Below are positions 1-6,345 of a stretch of 8,656 nucleotides of DNA, piece by piece. The number at the start of each line of letters is the position of its first letter. Within the stretch, counting starts at the first letter, position 1. Made by a program: the position numbers and the translations under genes. Source of the stretch: Flavobacteriaceae bacterium (GTDB lineage Bacteria > Bacteroidota > Bacteroidia > Flavobacteriales > Flavobacteriaceae); NCBI GenBank assembly GCA_023262245.1, contig JALRDC010000085.1, positions 1 to 8,656 of the forward strand, given 5' to 3'. The notes below the pieces were generated by a model. The model worked only from the letters and a program-made list of their open reading frames with translations. It was not told the origin of the DNA and searched no databases.

Positions 1-202
1 AGCAACCATCCAAATGAGAAAAATTGGAACTGATGAGCGTATGGAGTTTAAGCTTAATGGGGAAAACCCTTCCTATGTGGATATGCCCGTTTGGACAACA
101 CACAACATAACCAACAAAGGAAAAGAAGATCTTATCACAATTTTTTGGATTAATGAGCACTACGATCCAGATGATGCTGACATCTATTTTGAAAAAGTGT
201 AA
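1..202 (+). CDS. UDP-L-FucNAc pathway reductase/3-epimerase, C-terminal cupin end (5' partial)
   Basis: This is the tail of a gene that enters from the left edge; the reading frame starts at base 2 and the TAA ends at 202. About 66 residues remain. They match what I know of the C-terminal cupin of FnlB/WbjC/CapF proteins: a run reading RKIGTDE, then VDMPVWTTHNITNKG, FWINE and a final YDPDDADIYFEKV. In that family the N-terminal reductase domain and this cupin together carry out 3-epimerisation and reduction of a 4-keto-6-deoxy sugar on the way to UDP-N-acetyl-L-fucosamine in the cytoplasm. Here only the cupin end is visible, so the reductase half is inferred. The next gene starts 9 bases later and is the enzyme for the following step, which supports the call. 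The Met at base 14 is internal, not a start. A stand-alone cupin sugar epimerase is a less likely alternative. Confidence 0.82.
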   Translation, partial: ATIQMRKIGTDERMEFKLNGENPSYVDMPVWTTHNITNKGKEDLITIFWINEHYDPDDADIYFEKV

Positions 203-211
203 CTTACAATC

Positions 212-1354
212 ATGAAAGCAAAGCCAATCAAAGTAATGACCGTAGTAGGGACTAGACCAGAAATCATTCGTCTCTCTAGAGTAATCGATCGTTTACATCA
301 TTCAGAAGCAATAGAACATATTCTTGTCCATACTGGTCAAAATTACGACTATACATTAAATGAGATTTTTTTTGAAGACCTTCAAGTTCCCCAGCCGGAT
401 TATTATCTAGAAGCCGCTGGAGAAAATCCAACACAAACCATTGGGCAAATTTTAATTAAAATAGATGCACTTTTAGAAAAAACAAACCCAGATGCTTTTT
501 TAGTTCTTGGTGATACCAACAGTTGCTTATCGGCAATTCCAGCCAAGAAGAGAAAAATTCCAATTTTTCATATGGAAGCGGGTAACCGCTGTTTCGATCA
601 ACGGGTCCCTGAAGAAACCAATCGAAAATTAGTGGATCATCTTGCAGACATCAATTTAACCTATAGTGACATTTCAAGAGAATACCTGCTAAGAGAGGGA
701 CTCCCTCCTGATCAAATTATTAAGACAGGCTCCCCTATGTTTGAAATATTAAATCATTTTAAAGAGCCCATAGAAAAAAGTAAGGTGTTGAAGGAATTAA
801 AGCTAAAAGAAAATCAATATTTTTTGGTTTCTGCACATCGAGAGGAAAACATCAATAACCCTGTTAATTTTAACTATTTAATGGAAAGTTTAAACGCCCT
901 TGCAGAAAAGTTTTCCCTTCCTGTGATTGTGAGCACCCATCCCCGAACAAAAAAGCAAATTGATACCTCTAAATTCAAGTCCCATTCTTTAATCCAATGG
1001 CTAGCTCCACAAGGTTACTTTGATTATAACAAACTTCAAAAGAATGCATTTGTAGTGCTTTCAGATAGTGGTACAATTTCAGAAGAATCGTCCATATTGA
1101 ATTTTAGAGCATTAAATATTAGAGAGGCACACGAACGTCCTGAAGCAATGGAAGAAGCTGCTGTAATGATGGTTGGATTAAAAAAAGAACGAATTCTTCA
1201 AGCATTGGAACTAGTCAAACATCAAAATACAGAATCTAGAAATCTCCCTATAGTAGAAGACTACTCCAAACCTAACGTATCTTTAAAAGTGGAACGGATT
1301 ATTTTATCTTATATCGACTATGTCAATTCTAAGGTGTGGCGAAAAGAATCTTAA
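212..1354 (+). CDS. UDP-N-acetylglucosamine 2-epimerase family protein, FnlC/WbjD type (UDP-L-FucNAc synthesis)
   Basis: The 380-residue product is a complete non-hydrolysing UDP-HexNAc 2-epimerase with two Rossmann halves (GT-B fold). Visible motifs are GTRPEIIR (13-20), HTGQNYD (40-46), GDTNS (100-104), HMEAGNR (120-126), PEETNR (133-138), SAHREEN (207-213) and SDSGTISEES (284-293). D101, E122, E134 or E135 and H209 line up by eye with the catalytic acids and His of WecB. Several details favour the FnlC/WbjD/Cap5G branch over ManNAc-forming WecB: EIIR where WecB has an EAIK-type sequence, AGNR rather than AGLR, and the gene placed directly after an FnlB-type cupin. That branch converts the 2-acetamido-2,6-dideoxy-L-talose nucleotide to UDP-L-FucNAc. 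The ATG at 212 gives the expected N-terminus. The last 19 bases overlap the next gene. A related alternative is the enzyme of UDP-L-QuiNAc synthesis. Confidence 0.9.
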   Translation: MKAKPIKVMTVVGTRPEIIRLSRVIDRLHHSEAIEHILVHTGQNYDYTLNEIFFEDLQVPQPDYYLEAAGENPTQTIGQILIKIDALLEKTNPDAFLVLGDTNSCLSAIPAKKRKIPIFHMEAGNRCFDQRVPEETNRKLVDHLADINLTYSDISREYLLREGLPPDQIIKTGSPMFEILNHFKEPIEKSKVLKELKLKENQYFLVSAHREENINNPVNFNYLMESLNALAEKFSLPVIVSTHPRTKKQIDTSKFKSHSLIQWLAPQGYFDYNKLQKNAFVVLSDSGTISEESSILNFRALNIREAHERPEAMEEAAVMMVGLKKERILQALELVKHQNTESRNLPIVEDYSKPNVSLKVERIILSYIDYVNSKVWRKES

Positions 1355-2553
1355 TTTATACAAATCATTTTTATCCTGAACACTTTAAAATCAATGAAGC
1401 TGTAAGTTGGCTAGCTGATGAGGGATTCCACATTCATGTAGTAACGGGATGGCCTAATTATCCGGAAGGAAAAATATTCAAGGGATATGGCCTTTTTAAA
1501 AAGTCTTTCGAACGCAGGGAAAAACTAACCATTAGAAGACTACCTCTTATCCCAAGAGGAAATGGGTCAAAATCAAGGCTTGTAATCAATTACCTTACGT
1601 ATTTTTTAAGCACCTTATTTTACACGATATTTTTGATTTTTTTTAAAAAAAAATTTGACAAAGTTTTGGTTCACCATACAAGTCCTTTCTTTATTGCTAT
1701 TTCCGCAATATTGTATAAGATTATTAAAAGAGCAGAAGCCATCCTTTGGGATTTAGACTTATGGCCACAATCTCTGGAAGCCGTTGGTATAATCAATTCG
1801 GGAAGAGTATTTAATAGTGTTGAAAAAGGGGTAAAAATATTCTATAAAAAATTTGATGTTGTTTTAGTAGGATCCAAAAGTTTTATAAAAATAGTTCGAC
1901 AACGAGTGCCTCACAACAGGGTATTTTATTTCCCCAATTGGGCAGAAAAAATAATTGAAGACAATAAAATCAAACACAAATTAAAGATTGATGACCTAAA
2001 CCCCAACGCGCTTAAAATCATGTATACAGGCAACCTCGGTACAGCTCAGGATTTCGAGACTCTTTGTAAAGTAATTATTCAAAATAAGAAGGAAAATATT
2101 CAATGGATTTTTATAGGTGAAGGAAGATATAAAAAAAAGATGGTACAATTACTTTCCGTTGAAGTAAGAAAAAATATAGTGCGCTTTATCCCACAACAAA
2201 AATTAGCTACGCTTCCCTCATGGGTGGCACAAGCAGATGTCCTCTATCTTTCATTAAATGACAGTAAATTATTCAGTCAAACGGTACCCGCAAAATTGCA
2301 AGGCTATATGGCCATGGGAAAACCGATACTGGGAATGTTAGCTGGCGAAGGCGCCTCAATCATTGAGGAAGCAAAATGTGGGTTCATTGCGCCCCCAAGC
2401 AATGCAATTAAGCTAAATGAACAAATAAGAAATATCTTGAATACTACGAAAAGTGAAAGAAAAAATCTTGGAGAAAATGGAAAAATATTTTACCAAAAAA
2501 ACTTTTCTTCTAAAATTCGAAAAAAAGAATTCATAGGATATATTAAAAACTAA
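1336..2553 (+). CDS. Glycosyltransferase, WbuB-like (GT4-type; putative L-FucNAc transferase)
   Basis: The 405-residue product is a GT-B fold sugar transferase. The N-terminal half begins KRILIYTNHFYPE and has VVTGWPNYPEG (35-45), a hydrophobic stretch at about 83-102 that may sit on the membrane, and the family block DLDLWPQSLEA (139-149). The C-terminal donor-binding half has YTGNLGTAQDF (230-240), IGEG (260-263), VPAKLQGYMAMGKP (317-330) and EGASIIEEA (338-346). Gln322 occupies the position where many GT4 enzymes have the first Glu of the EX7E motif; I recall this as usual in the WbuB branch. The start must be GTG at 1336: an in-frame TAA lies at 1330-1332 and the next Met is about residue 229. 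It overlaps the epimerase gene by 19 bases, suggesting translational coupling. WbuB/WbjE relatives transfer L-FucNAc, which fits the upstream genes, but acceptor and linkage cannot be read from sequence. The gene is AT-rich and contains a T8A9 tract. Confidence 0.87.
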   Translation: MAKRILIYTNHFYPEHFKINEAVSWLADEGFHIHVVTGWPNYPEGKIFKGYGLFKKSFERREKLTIRRLPLIPRGNGSKSRLVINYLTYFLSTLFYTIFLIFFKKKFDKVLVHHTSPFFIAISAILYKIIKRAEAILWDLDLWPQSLEAVGIINSGRVFNSVEKGVKIFYKKFDVVLVGSKSFIKIVRQRVPHNRVFYFPNWAEKIIEDNKIKHKLKIDDLNPNALKIMYTGNLGTAQDFETLCKVIIQNKKENIQWIFIGEGRYKKKMVQLLSVEVRKNIVRFIPQQKLATLPSWVAQADVLYLSLNDSKLFSQTVPAKLQGYMAMGKPILGMLAGEGASIIEEAKCGFIAPPSNAIKLNEQIRNILNTTKSERKNLGENGKIFYQKNFSSKIRKKEFIGYIKN

Positions 2554-2582
2554 ATCTCAAACAATTTTTTTATCTTAAAATA

Positions 2583-3449
2583 ATGAAAGCAATTCTACTT
2601 GCAGGAGGAACAGGCTCTAGACTTTTCCCCATAACGAAGGGAGTCTCAAAACAACTATTACCAGTATATGACAAACCCATGGTTTATTATCCACTTTCGG
2701 TTTTGCTCTTAGCAGGTATTCGGGAAGTATTACTTATCAGTACACCAGAAGATATTGGACAATATGAACGCTTATTAGGAGATGGAAGTCAATGGGGAAT
2801 AACACTACTATATAAAATTCAAGAACAACCTAAAGGATTGGCAGAAGCGTTTATTTTAGGGGAAGAATTCATTGGAAGTGAACCTGTATGTTTAATACTT
2901 GGGGATAATATATTTTACGGAGATACACTTTCTAAAAAACTTCTTAATTGTGTTGAAATCTCAAAACACAAAGCCTCTGTTTTTGGATATCATGTTGAAG
3001 ATCCCCAAAGATATGGGGTCATTTCTTTTGACAAAGATGGAAATGCGGCTTCCATTGAGGAGAAACCTCAGCAGCCTAAAAGTAATTATGCAGTTGTAGG
3101 ATTATATTTTTATCCAAACAGCGTTATTGAAATTGCTAAAAAAATTAAGCCCAGTGGCAGAGGTGAATTGGAAATATCGGATGTCAATCAAGTTTATTTA
3201 AAACAAGGAAACCTTCATGTTGAAACTTTGGGTAGAGGCTATGCTTGGCTTGACACAGGAACACATGAATCTTTACTAGAGGCCTCCCAGTTTATTCAAA
3301 CGGTAGAAAAAAGGCAAGGTCTTAAGGTTGGATGCTTAGAAGAAATAGCATTTGAAAAAGGATTTATTTCCAAGGAGCAACTACTTACTCAAGCAACAAC
3401 TTTAAGAGGTACTACATACGGAGACTATTTGATAAACAGATACGGTTAA
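2583..3449 (+). CDS. rfbA: Glucose-1-phosphate thymidylyltransferase
   Basis: The 288-residue product has the full length usual for RmlA, which joins dTTP and glucose-1-phosphate to give dTDP-glucose, the first step of dTDP-L-rhamnose synthesis in the cytoplasm. The nucleotide-binding signature GGTGSRLFPIT is at residues 8-18, followed by SKQLLPVYDKPM. The metal-binding LGDN is at 106-109 (D108), EEKP at 159-162, GRGELEISDVN at 192-202 and WLDTGTH at 222-228. The C-terminal part (about 250-288) carries the helices seen in RmlA tetramers. It follows the glycosyltransferase gene after a 29-base AT-rich gap with a T7 run and no recognisable promoter, so it is probably in the same transcript. It is followed after 8 bases by rfbC. 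The ATG at 2583 gives the canonical N-terminus MKAILLAGG. Confidence 0.97.
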   Translation: MKAILLAGGTGSRLFPITKGVSKQLLPVYDKPMVYYPLSVLLLAGIREVLLISTPEDIGQYERLLGDGSQWGITLLYKIQEQPKGLAEAFILGEEFIGSEPVCLILGDNIFYGDTLSKKLLNCVEISKHKASVFGYHVEDPQRYGVISFDKDGNAASIEEKPQQPKSNYAVVGLYFYPNSVIEIAKKIKPSGRGELEISDVNQVYLKQGNLHVETLGRGYAWLDTGTHESLLEASQFIQTVEKRQGLKVGCLEEIAFEKGFISKEQLLTQATTLRGTTYGDYLINRYG

Positions 3450-3457
3450 TTATACTT

Positions 3458-4030
3458 ATGCAAACGATACCCACTCTATTTAAAGAAGTACTCCTTCTCG
3501 AATCTAAAGTCTATAAAGACCAAAGGGGTAGTTTCTCAGAACAATATAACCGCTTTGATTTCTATAAAGCGGTTGGAGATAAAATAGACTTTTGCCAAAA
3601 CAATCTTGCCCATTCCAAAAAAGGAGTCTTAAGAGGATTACATTATCAACTTTACCCTCATGCACAATCTAAATTAGTAAGTGTAATTCAAGGAACTGTT
3701 TTAGATGTTGTAGTAGACATCCGTAAAGGTTCTCCCACTTTTGGAAAACATTTTACTCAGGAGTTAAGTGATCAAAATAATCTACAACTCTATATCCCAA
3801 GGGGATTTGCTCATGGCTATATCACTTTAAGTGAAACGTCTATCTTCCACTATAAAGTCGATAACTATTATCATCCCCAAAGCGAGGGAAGTATTGCCCC
3901 AAACGATCCGGAATTAGACATAGACTGGGTACTTCCAGAAACCGAATGGATCCAATCAGAGAAAGATCGTATGCACCCCCACTTAAAGAACGCACTTCTT
4001 TTTGATTATAAACAGAACCTTTATGTCTAG
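3458..4030 (+). CDS. rfbC: dTDP-4-dehydrorhamnose 3,5-epimerase
   Basis: The 190-residue product is an RmlC cupin that epimerises C3 and C5 of dTDP-4-keto-6-deoxyglucose, the third step to dTDP-L-rhamnose. RGLHYQ at 59-64 holds the catalytic base H62, IPRGFAHG lies at 113-120, and YKVDNYYHPQSEG contains the probable catalytic Tyr138. SEKD at 167-170 supplies the Asp (D170) that pairs with the His in the family. NDPELDIDW is the usual substrate-loop region. Length is as expected (about 180-190). It begins 8 bases after rfbA and its last 8 bases overlap rfbD. No Shine-Dalgarno sequence is visible before the ATG (upstream bases are ttaattatactt), as at all starts here. Confidence 0.97.
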   Translation: MQTIPTLFKEVLLLESKVYKDQRGSFSEQYNRFDFYKAVGDKIDFCQNNLAHSKKGVLRGLHYQLYPHAQSKLVSVIQGTVLDVVVDIRKGSPTFGKHFTQELSDQNNLQLYIPRGFAHGYITLSETSIFHYKVDNYYHPQSEGSIAPNDPELDIDWVLPETEWIQSEKDRMHPHLKNALLFDYKQNLYV

Positions 4031-4886
4031 CATATTAATTACTGGAGCTGAGGGACAATTAGGACAATGTTTTCAGGCAGTAGCTAAAGAATTTACAAAA
4101 CATAACCTGTTTTTTGTTTCAAAGAAAACCTTGGATATTACAAAAGCCGAAAGTTTAGAAAAAGTTTATCACCAACACCCTTTTGAAGGAATTATTAATT
4201 GTGCGGCCTATTCTAAGGTAGATCAAGCGGAGATAGAAATAGAAAAGGCTCATGAAATAAACGAATTTGGGATTCAAAATCTAGTAACTTTTGCAGAACA
4301 GAAAGACTTGTTTATCATACACTTTTCTACCGATTATGTCTTTGATATAGAGGAGAGGATGCCTTTCAAAGAAGAACATGCTACAAATCCCTTAAATCAA
4401 TATGCTCAATCTAAATTAGCTGGGGAAAAAGTTCTAAGTAAATCGAAATGTAGCCACACTACTTTTCGCATCTCATGGTTGTTTAGTCCTTTTGGAAACA
4501 ACTTTGTTAAAACGATTTTAAAGTTGAGTAATTCTAAGGAAGAGATACAAGTAGTCAACGATCAGTTTGGGAGACCTACCTATGGAATTGATCTTGCTAG
4601 AATTGTGTTGGAGAAACTAACCCTTGCAAATTTTTTTGATTTCGATTGTTATCATTATGCGAATGAAGGAGCAATTAGCTGGTTTGAATTTGCAACGAAA
4701 ATCATAGATTTTTCAGAAAGTGTTTGTAAAGTAACCCCTTGCTCAACATCAGAGTACCCAACACGCGCTGTACGTCCAAGTTACTCAGTATTGGACACCG
4801 GAAGAGTAGAAAACCACTTATCTTTGTCCCCCTCACCTTGGGAAAATGCATTACAACGATGTTTAAAAAGAATACACTATAAATGA
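4023..4886 (+). CDS. rfbD: dTDP-4-dehydrorhamnose reductase
   Basis: RmlD reduces dTDP-4-keto-L-rhamnose to dTDP-L-rhamnose with NAD(P)H. I take the ATG at 4023 (287 residues), not the upstream ATG at 4002. The 4023 start places SSILITGAEGQLG directly at the N-terminus, as in the family, and leaves only an 8-base overlap with rfbC instead of 29. The cofactor motif GAEGQLG is at residues 8-14, STDYVFD at 102-108, and the short-chain dehydrogenase pair Tyr127/Lys131 is in YAQSKLAGE. RPSYSVLDT near the C-terminus is the conserved family block. The protein is somewhat divergent: AAYSKVDQAE replaces the commoner AAYTxVDxAE, and STDYVFD is followed by Ile rather than the usual Gly. Core residues are intact, so it should be active. 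Its stop overlaps the rfbB start in ATGA. Confidence 0.95.
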   Translation: MSSILITGAEGQLGQCFQAVAKEFTKHNLFFVSKKTLDITKAESLEKVYHQHPFEGIINCAAYSKVDQAEIEIEKAHEINEFGIQNLVTFAEQKDLFIIHFSTDYVFDIEERMPFKEEHATNPLNQYAQSKLAGEKVLSKSKCSHTTFRISWLFSPFGNNFVKTILKLSNSKEEIQVVNDQFGRPTYGIDLARIVLEKLTLANFFDFDCYHYANEGAISWFEFATKIIDFSESVCKVTPCSTSEYPTRAVRPSYSVLDTGRVENHLSLSPSPWENALQRCLKRIHYK

Positions 4887-5878
4887 GTAAATTTAAATCC
4901 ATATTAGTTACCGGTGGAGCAGGTTTTATTGGCTCTCATTTAATCCGAAGACTCCTCAAACAATACCCAAATTCGAAAATTTTAAACCTTGATGCGCTCA
5001 CTTATGCGGGAAACTTGGAGAATCTAAAAGATTGTGAAAACGCCCCAAACTATGAATTTGTTCATGGAGACATCAACAATTTTGATTTTTTACAAAAACT
5101 TTTTAACTCTCATCATTTTGACGCCGTAGTTCACCTAGCAGCCGAATCACACGTCGACAATTCCATAAAAGATCCCTTTGGTTTCGCACAAACCAACATT
5201 CAAGGGACATTAAACCTTCTGGAAGCTGCAAGACAACATTGGGGGAACAACGCTCAGGAACAACGCTTTTACCATATCTCAACCGATGAGGTCTTCGGGA
5301 GTTTAGGGGACGAAGGACAATTTACAGAAACTACTCCCTATGATCCGCGATCACCCTATTCGGCTTCAAAAGCAGCCTCTGATCATTTGGTACGAGCGTA
5401 TTTTCACACCTATGGAATGCCTGTGGTTTTATCAAACTGTTCAAATAATTACGGTCCTGGGCAACATACAGAAAAACTCATCCCATTAATGATTCAAAAC
5501 ATTGTCAACCAAAAAGCCTTACCCATTTATGGGAAAGGCGAAAACATTCGCGATTGGTTGTATGTTGAAGATCACGCAGAAGCGATAGATCTTATCCTAC
5601 ATCAAGGACAAATAGGGGAGACCTATGCCATAGGGGGTAATAACGAACAAAGGAATATCGATATCGTTTATCAATTAATTGAAATTACAGATCGAGTACT
5701 AGGTCGGAAGGAAGGCACTTCTATGGCCTTAGTTAGTTTCGTAACAGACCGTTTAGGGCATGACTTTCGTTATGCCATAGATGCAAGTAAAATCAAAAAA
5801 AATTTGGGGTGGAAAGCCAAAACCTCCTTTGAAAAGGGTCTTGAAAAAACAGTGCGCTCTTACTTAAAAAATAAGTAA
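4883..5878 (+). CDS. rfbB: dTDP-glucose 4,6-dehydratase
   Basis: The 331-residue product is RmlB, an extended short-chain dehydrogenase that uses bound NAD to convert dTDP-glucose to the 4-keto-6-deoxy sugar, the second step of the rhamnose pathway. The NAD-binding GGAGFIG is at residues 11-17, HLAAESHVDNSI at about 84-95, the catalytic Thr-Asp-Glu at 134-136 in HISTDEVFGS, and Tyr159/Lys163 in YSASK. SNCSNNYGPGQ and RDWLYVEDH (substrate and cofactor contacts) and RLGHDFRYAID near the C-terminus complete the family pattern. The first A of the start codon lies one base before the rfbD stop (ATGA overlap of 4 bases), indicating coupled translation. It is the most GC-rich of the sugar genes by eye. 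The gene completes a four-gene dTDP-L-rhamnose set in the order A-C-D-B. Confidence 0.97.
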   Translation: MSKFKSILVTGGAGFIGSHLIRRLLKQYPNSKILNLDALTYAGNLENLKDCENAPNYEFVHGDINNFDFLQKLFNSHHFDAVVHLAAESHVDNSIKDPFGFAQTNIQGTLNLLEAARQHWGNNAQEQRFYHISTDEVFGSLGDEGQFTETTPYDPRSPYSASKAASDHLVRAYFHTYGMPVVLSNCSNNYGPGQHTEKLIPLMIQNIVNQKALPIYGKGENIRDWLYVEDHAEAIDLILHQGQIGETYAIGGNNEQRNIDIVYQLIEITDRVLGRKEGTSMALVSFVTDRLGHDFRYAIDASKIKKNLGWKAKTSFEKGLEKTVRSYLKNK

Positions 5879-5904
5879 TTTAGAACAAAATAAACCCCAC
5901 AGAT

Positions 5905-6279
5905 ATGAATACTACTTCTTCACACATTGGCCTACTGCTTCTTCGCGTTGGCTTTTCAATTGGTCTAATGACCCACGGTTACGGAAAATTATTGAGAGTC
6001 ATTCAAGGAAATTTTAAATTTGGTGATCCTATTGGAATTGGAGTTACGCCGTCTTTAATCTTAACTGCATTTTCAGAATTTATAGCTCCCATCTTTATTA
6101 TCATAGGATGGAAAATGCGACTCTTTTCACTTTTCCCTATTGCAACCATGTTAGTTGCGTTTCTTTTTGCCCATGATGGAGATCCTTTTTCAAAAAAAGA
6201 AAAAGCCATAATGTATTTCGTTGCCTTTGTTGTATTGTATTTTACAGGACCAGGGAAATATACTTTGGTTAAACAATAA
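5905..6279 (+). CDS. DoxX-family inner-membrane protein
   Basis: This small membrane protein has 124 residues and four predicted hydrophobic helices at about 8-25, 49-67, 73-90 and 99-114. Family features are LLLLRVGFSIGLMTHGYGKL at the start (first helix), FKFGDPIGIG (38-46), AFSEFIAPIFIIIGW in helix 2, the short polar loop AHDGDPFSKKEKA (89-101) and GPGKYTL at the C-terminus. These place it in the DoxX/DoxD-like superfamily common in Bacteroidetes. Family members have been linked to quinone or redox functions, but for this subgroup I cannot name a reaction. It starts 26 bases after rfbB on the same strand with no promoter visible, so it is probably the last gene of the sugar operon. Nothing in its sequence suggests a role in polysaccharide synthesis, and it may only be a neighbour. 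Intact and of usual length. Confidence 0.85.
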   Translation: MNTTSSHIGLLLLRVGFSIGLMTHGYGKLLRVIQGNFKFGDPIGIGVTPSLILTAFSEFIAPIFIIIGWKMRLFSLFPIATMLVAFLFAHDGDPFSKKEKAIMYFVAFVVLYFTGPGKYTLVKQ

Positions 6280-6293
6280 GGGAAAAAAGAAAA

Positions 6294-6323
6294 TTGTTTT
6301 GTTGTTAAAAAGCATTATATTTG
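6294..6323 (+). promoter_or_regulatory. Bacteroidetes-type promoter of rplU-rpmA
   Basis: The -7 element TATATTTG (6316-6323) fits the Bacteroidetes consensus TAnnTTTG exactly. A TTG at 6294-6296 lies 19 bases upstream and serves as the -33 element. Transcription would begin around 6328-6331, leaving a leader of only about 15-18 bases before the rplU ATG at 6346. It lies in the 66-base gap after the DoxX gene, where a new operon is expected. Assignment is by consensus match only. Confidence 0.75.
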
Positions 6324-6345
6324 CCGTCCATTAAACAAACTAACA

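Noticed and set aside
736..743. TATGTTTG, a match to the TAnnTTTG promoter element.
   Set aside because: It is inside the 2-epimerase coding region with no gene start at a sensible distance downstream; probably chance.
2899..3099. A 66-codon open frame on the + strand inside rfbA.
   Set aside because: It is a shifted-frame shadow of a strongly conserved rfbA region.
4791..4826. TTG and TATCTTTG upstream of rfbB as a possible internal promoter.
   Set aside because: The spacing between elements is 25 bases, longer than the usual 19 or so, and rfbB is already coupled to rfbD by a 4-base overlap.
4702..4902. A 66-codon open frame on the - strand across the rfbD-rfbB junction.
   Set aside because: It is antisense to two overlapping conserved genes and has no family features.
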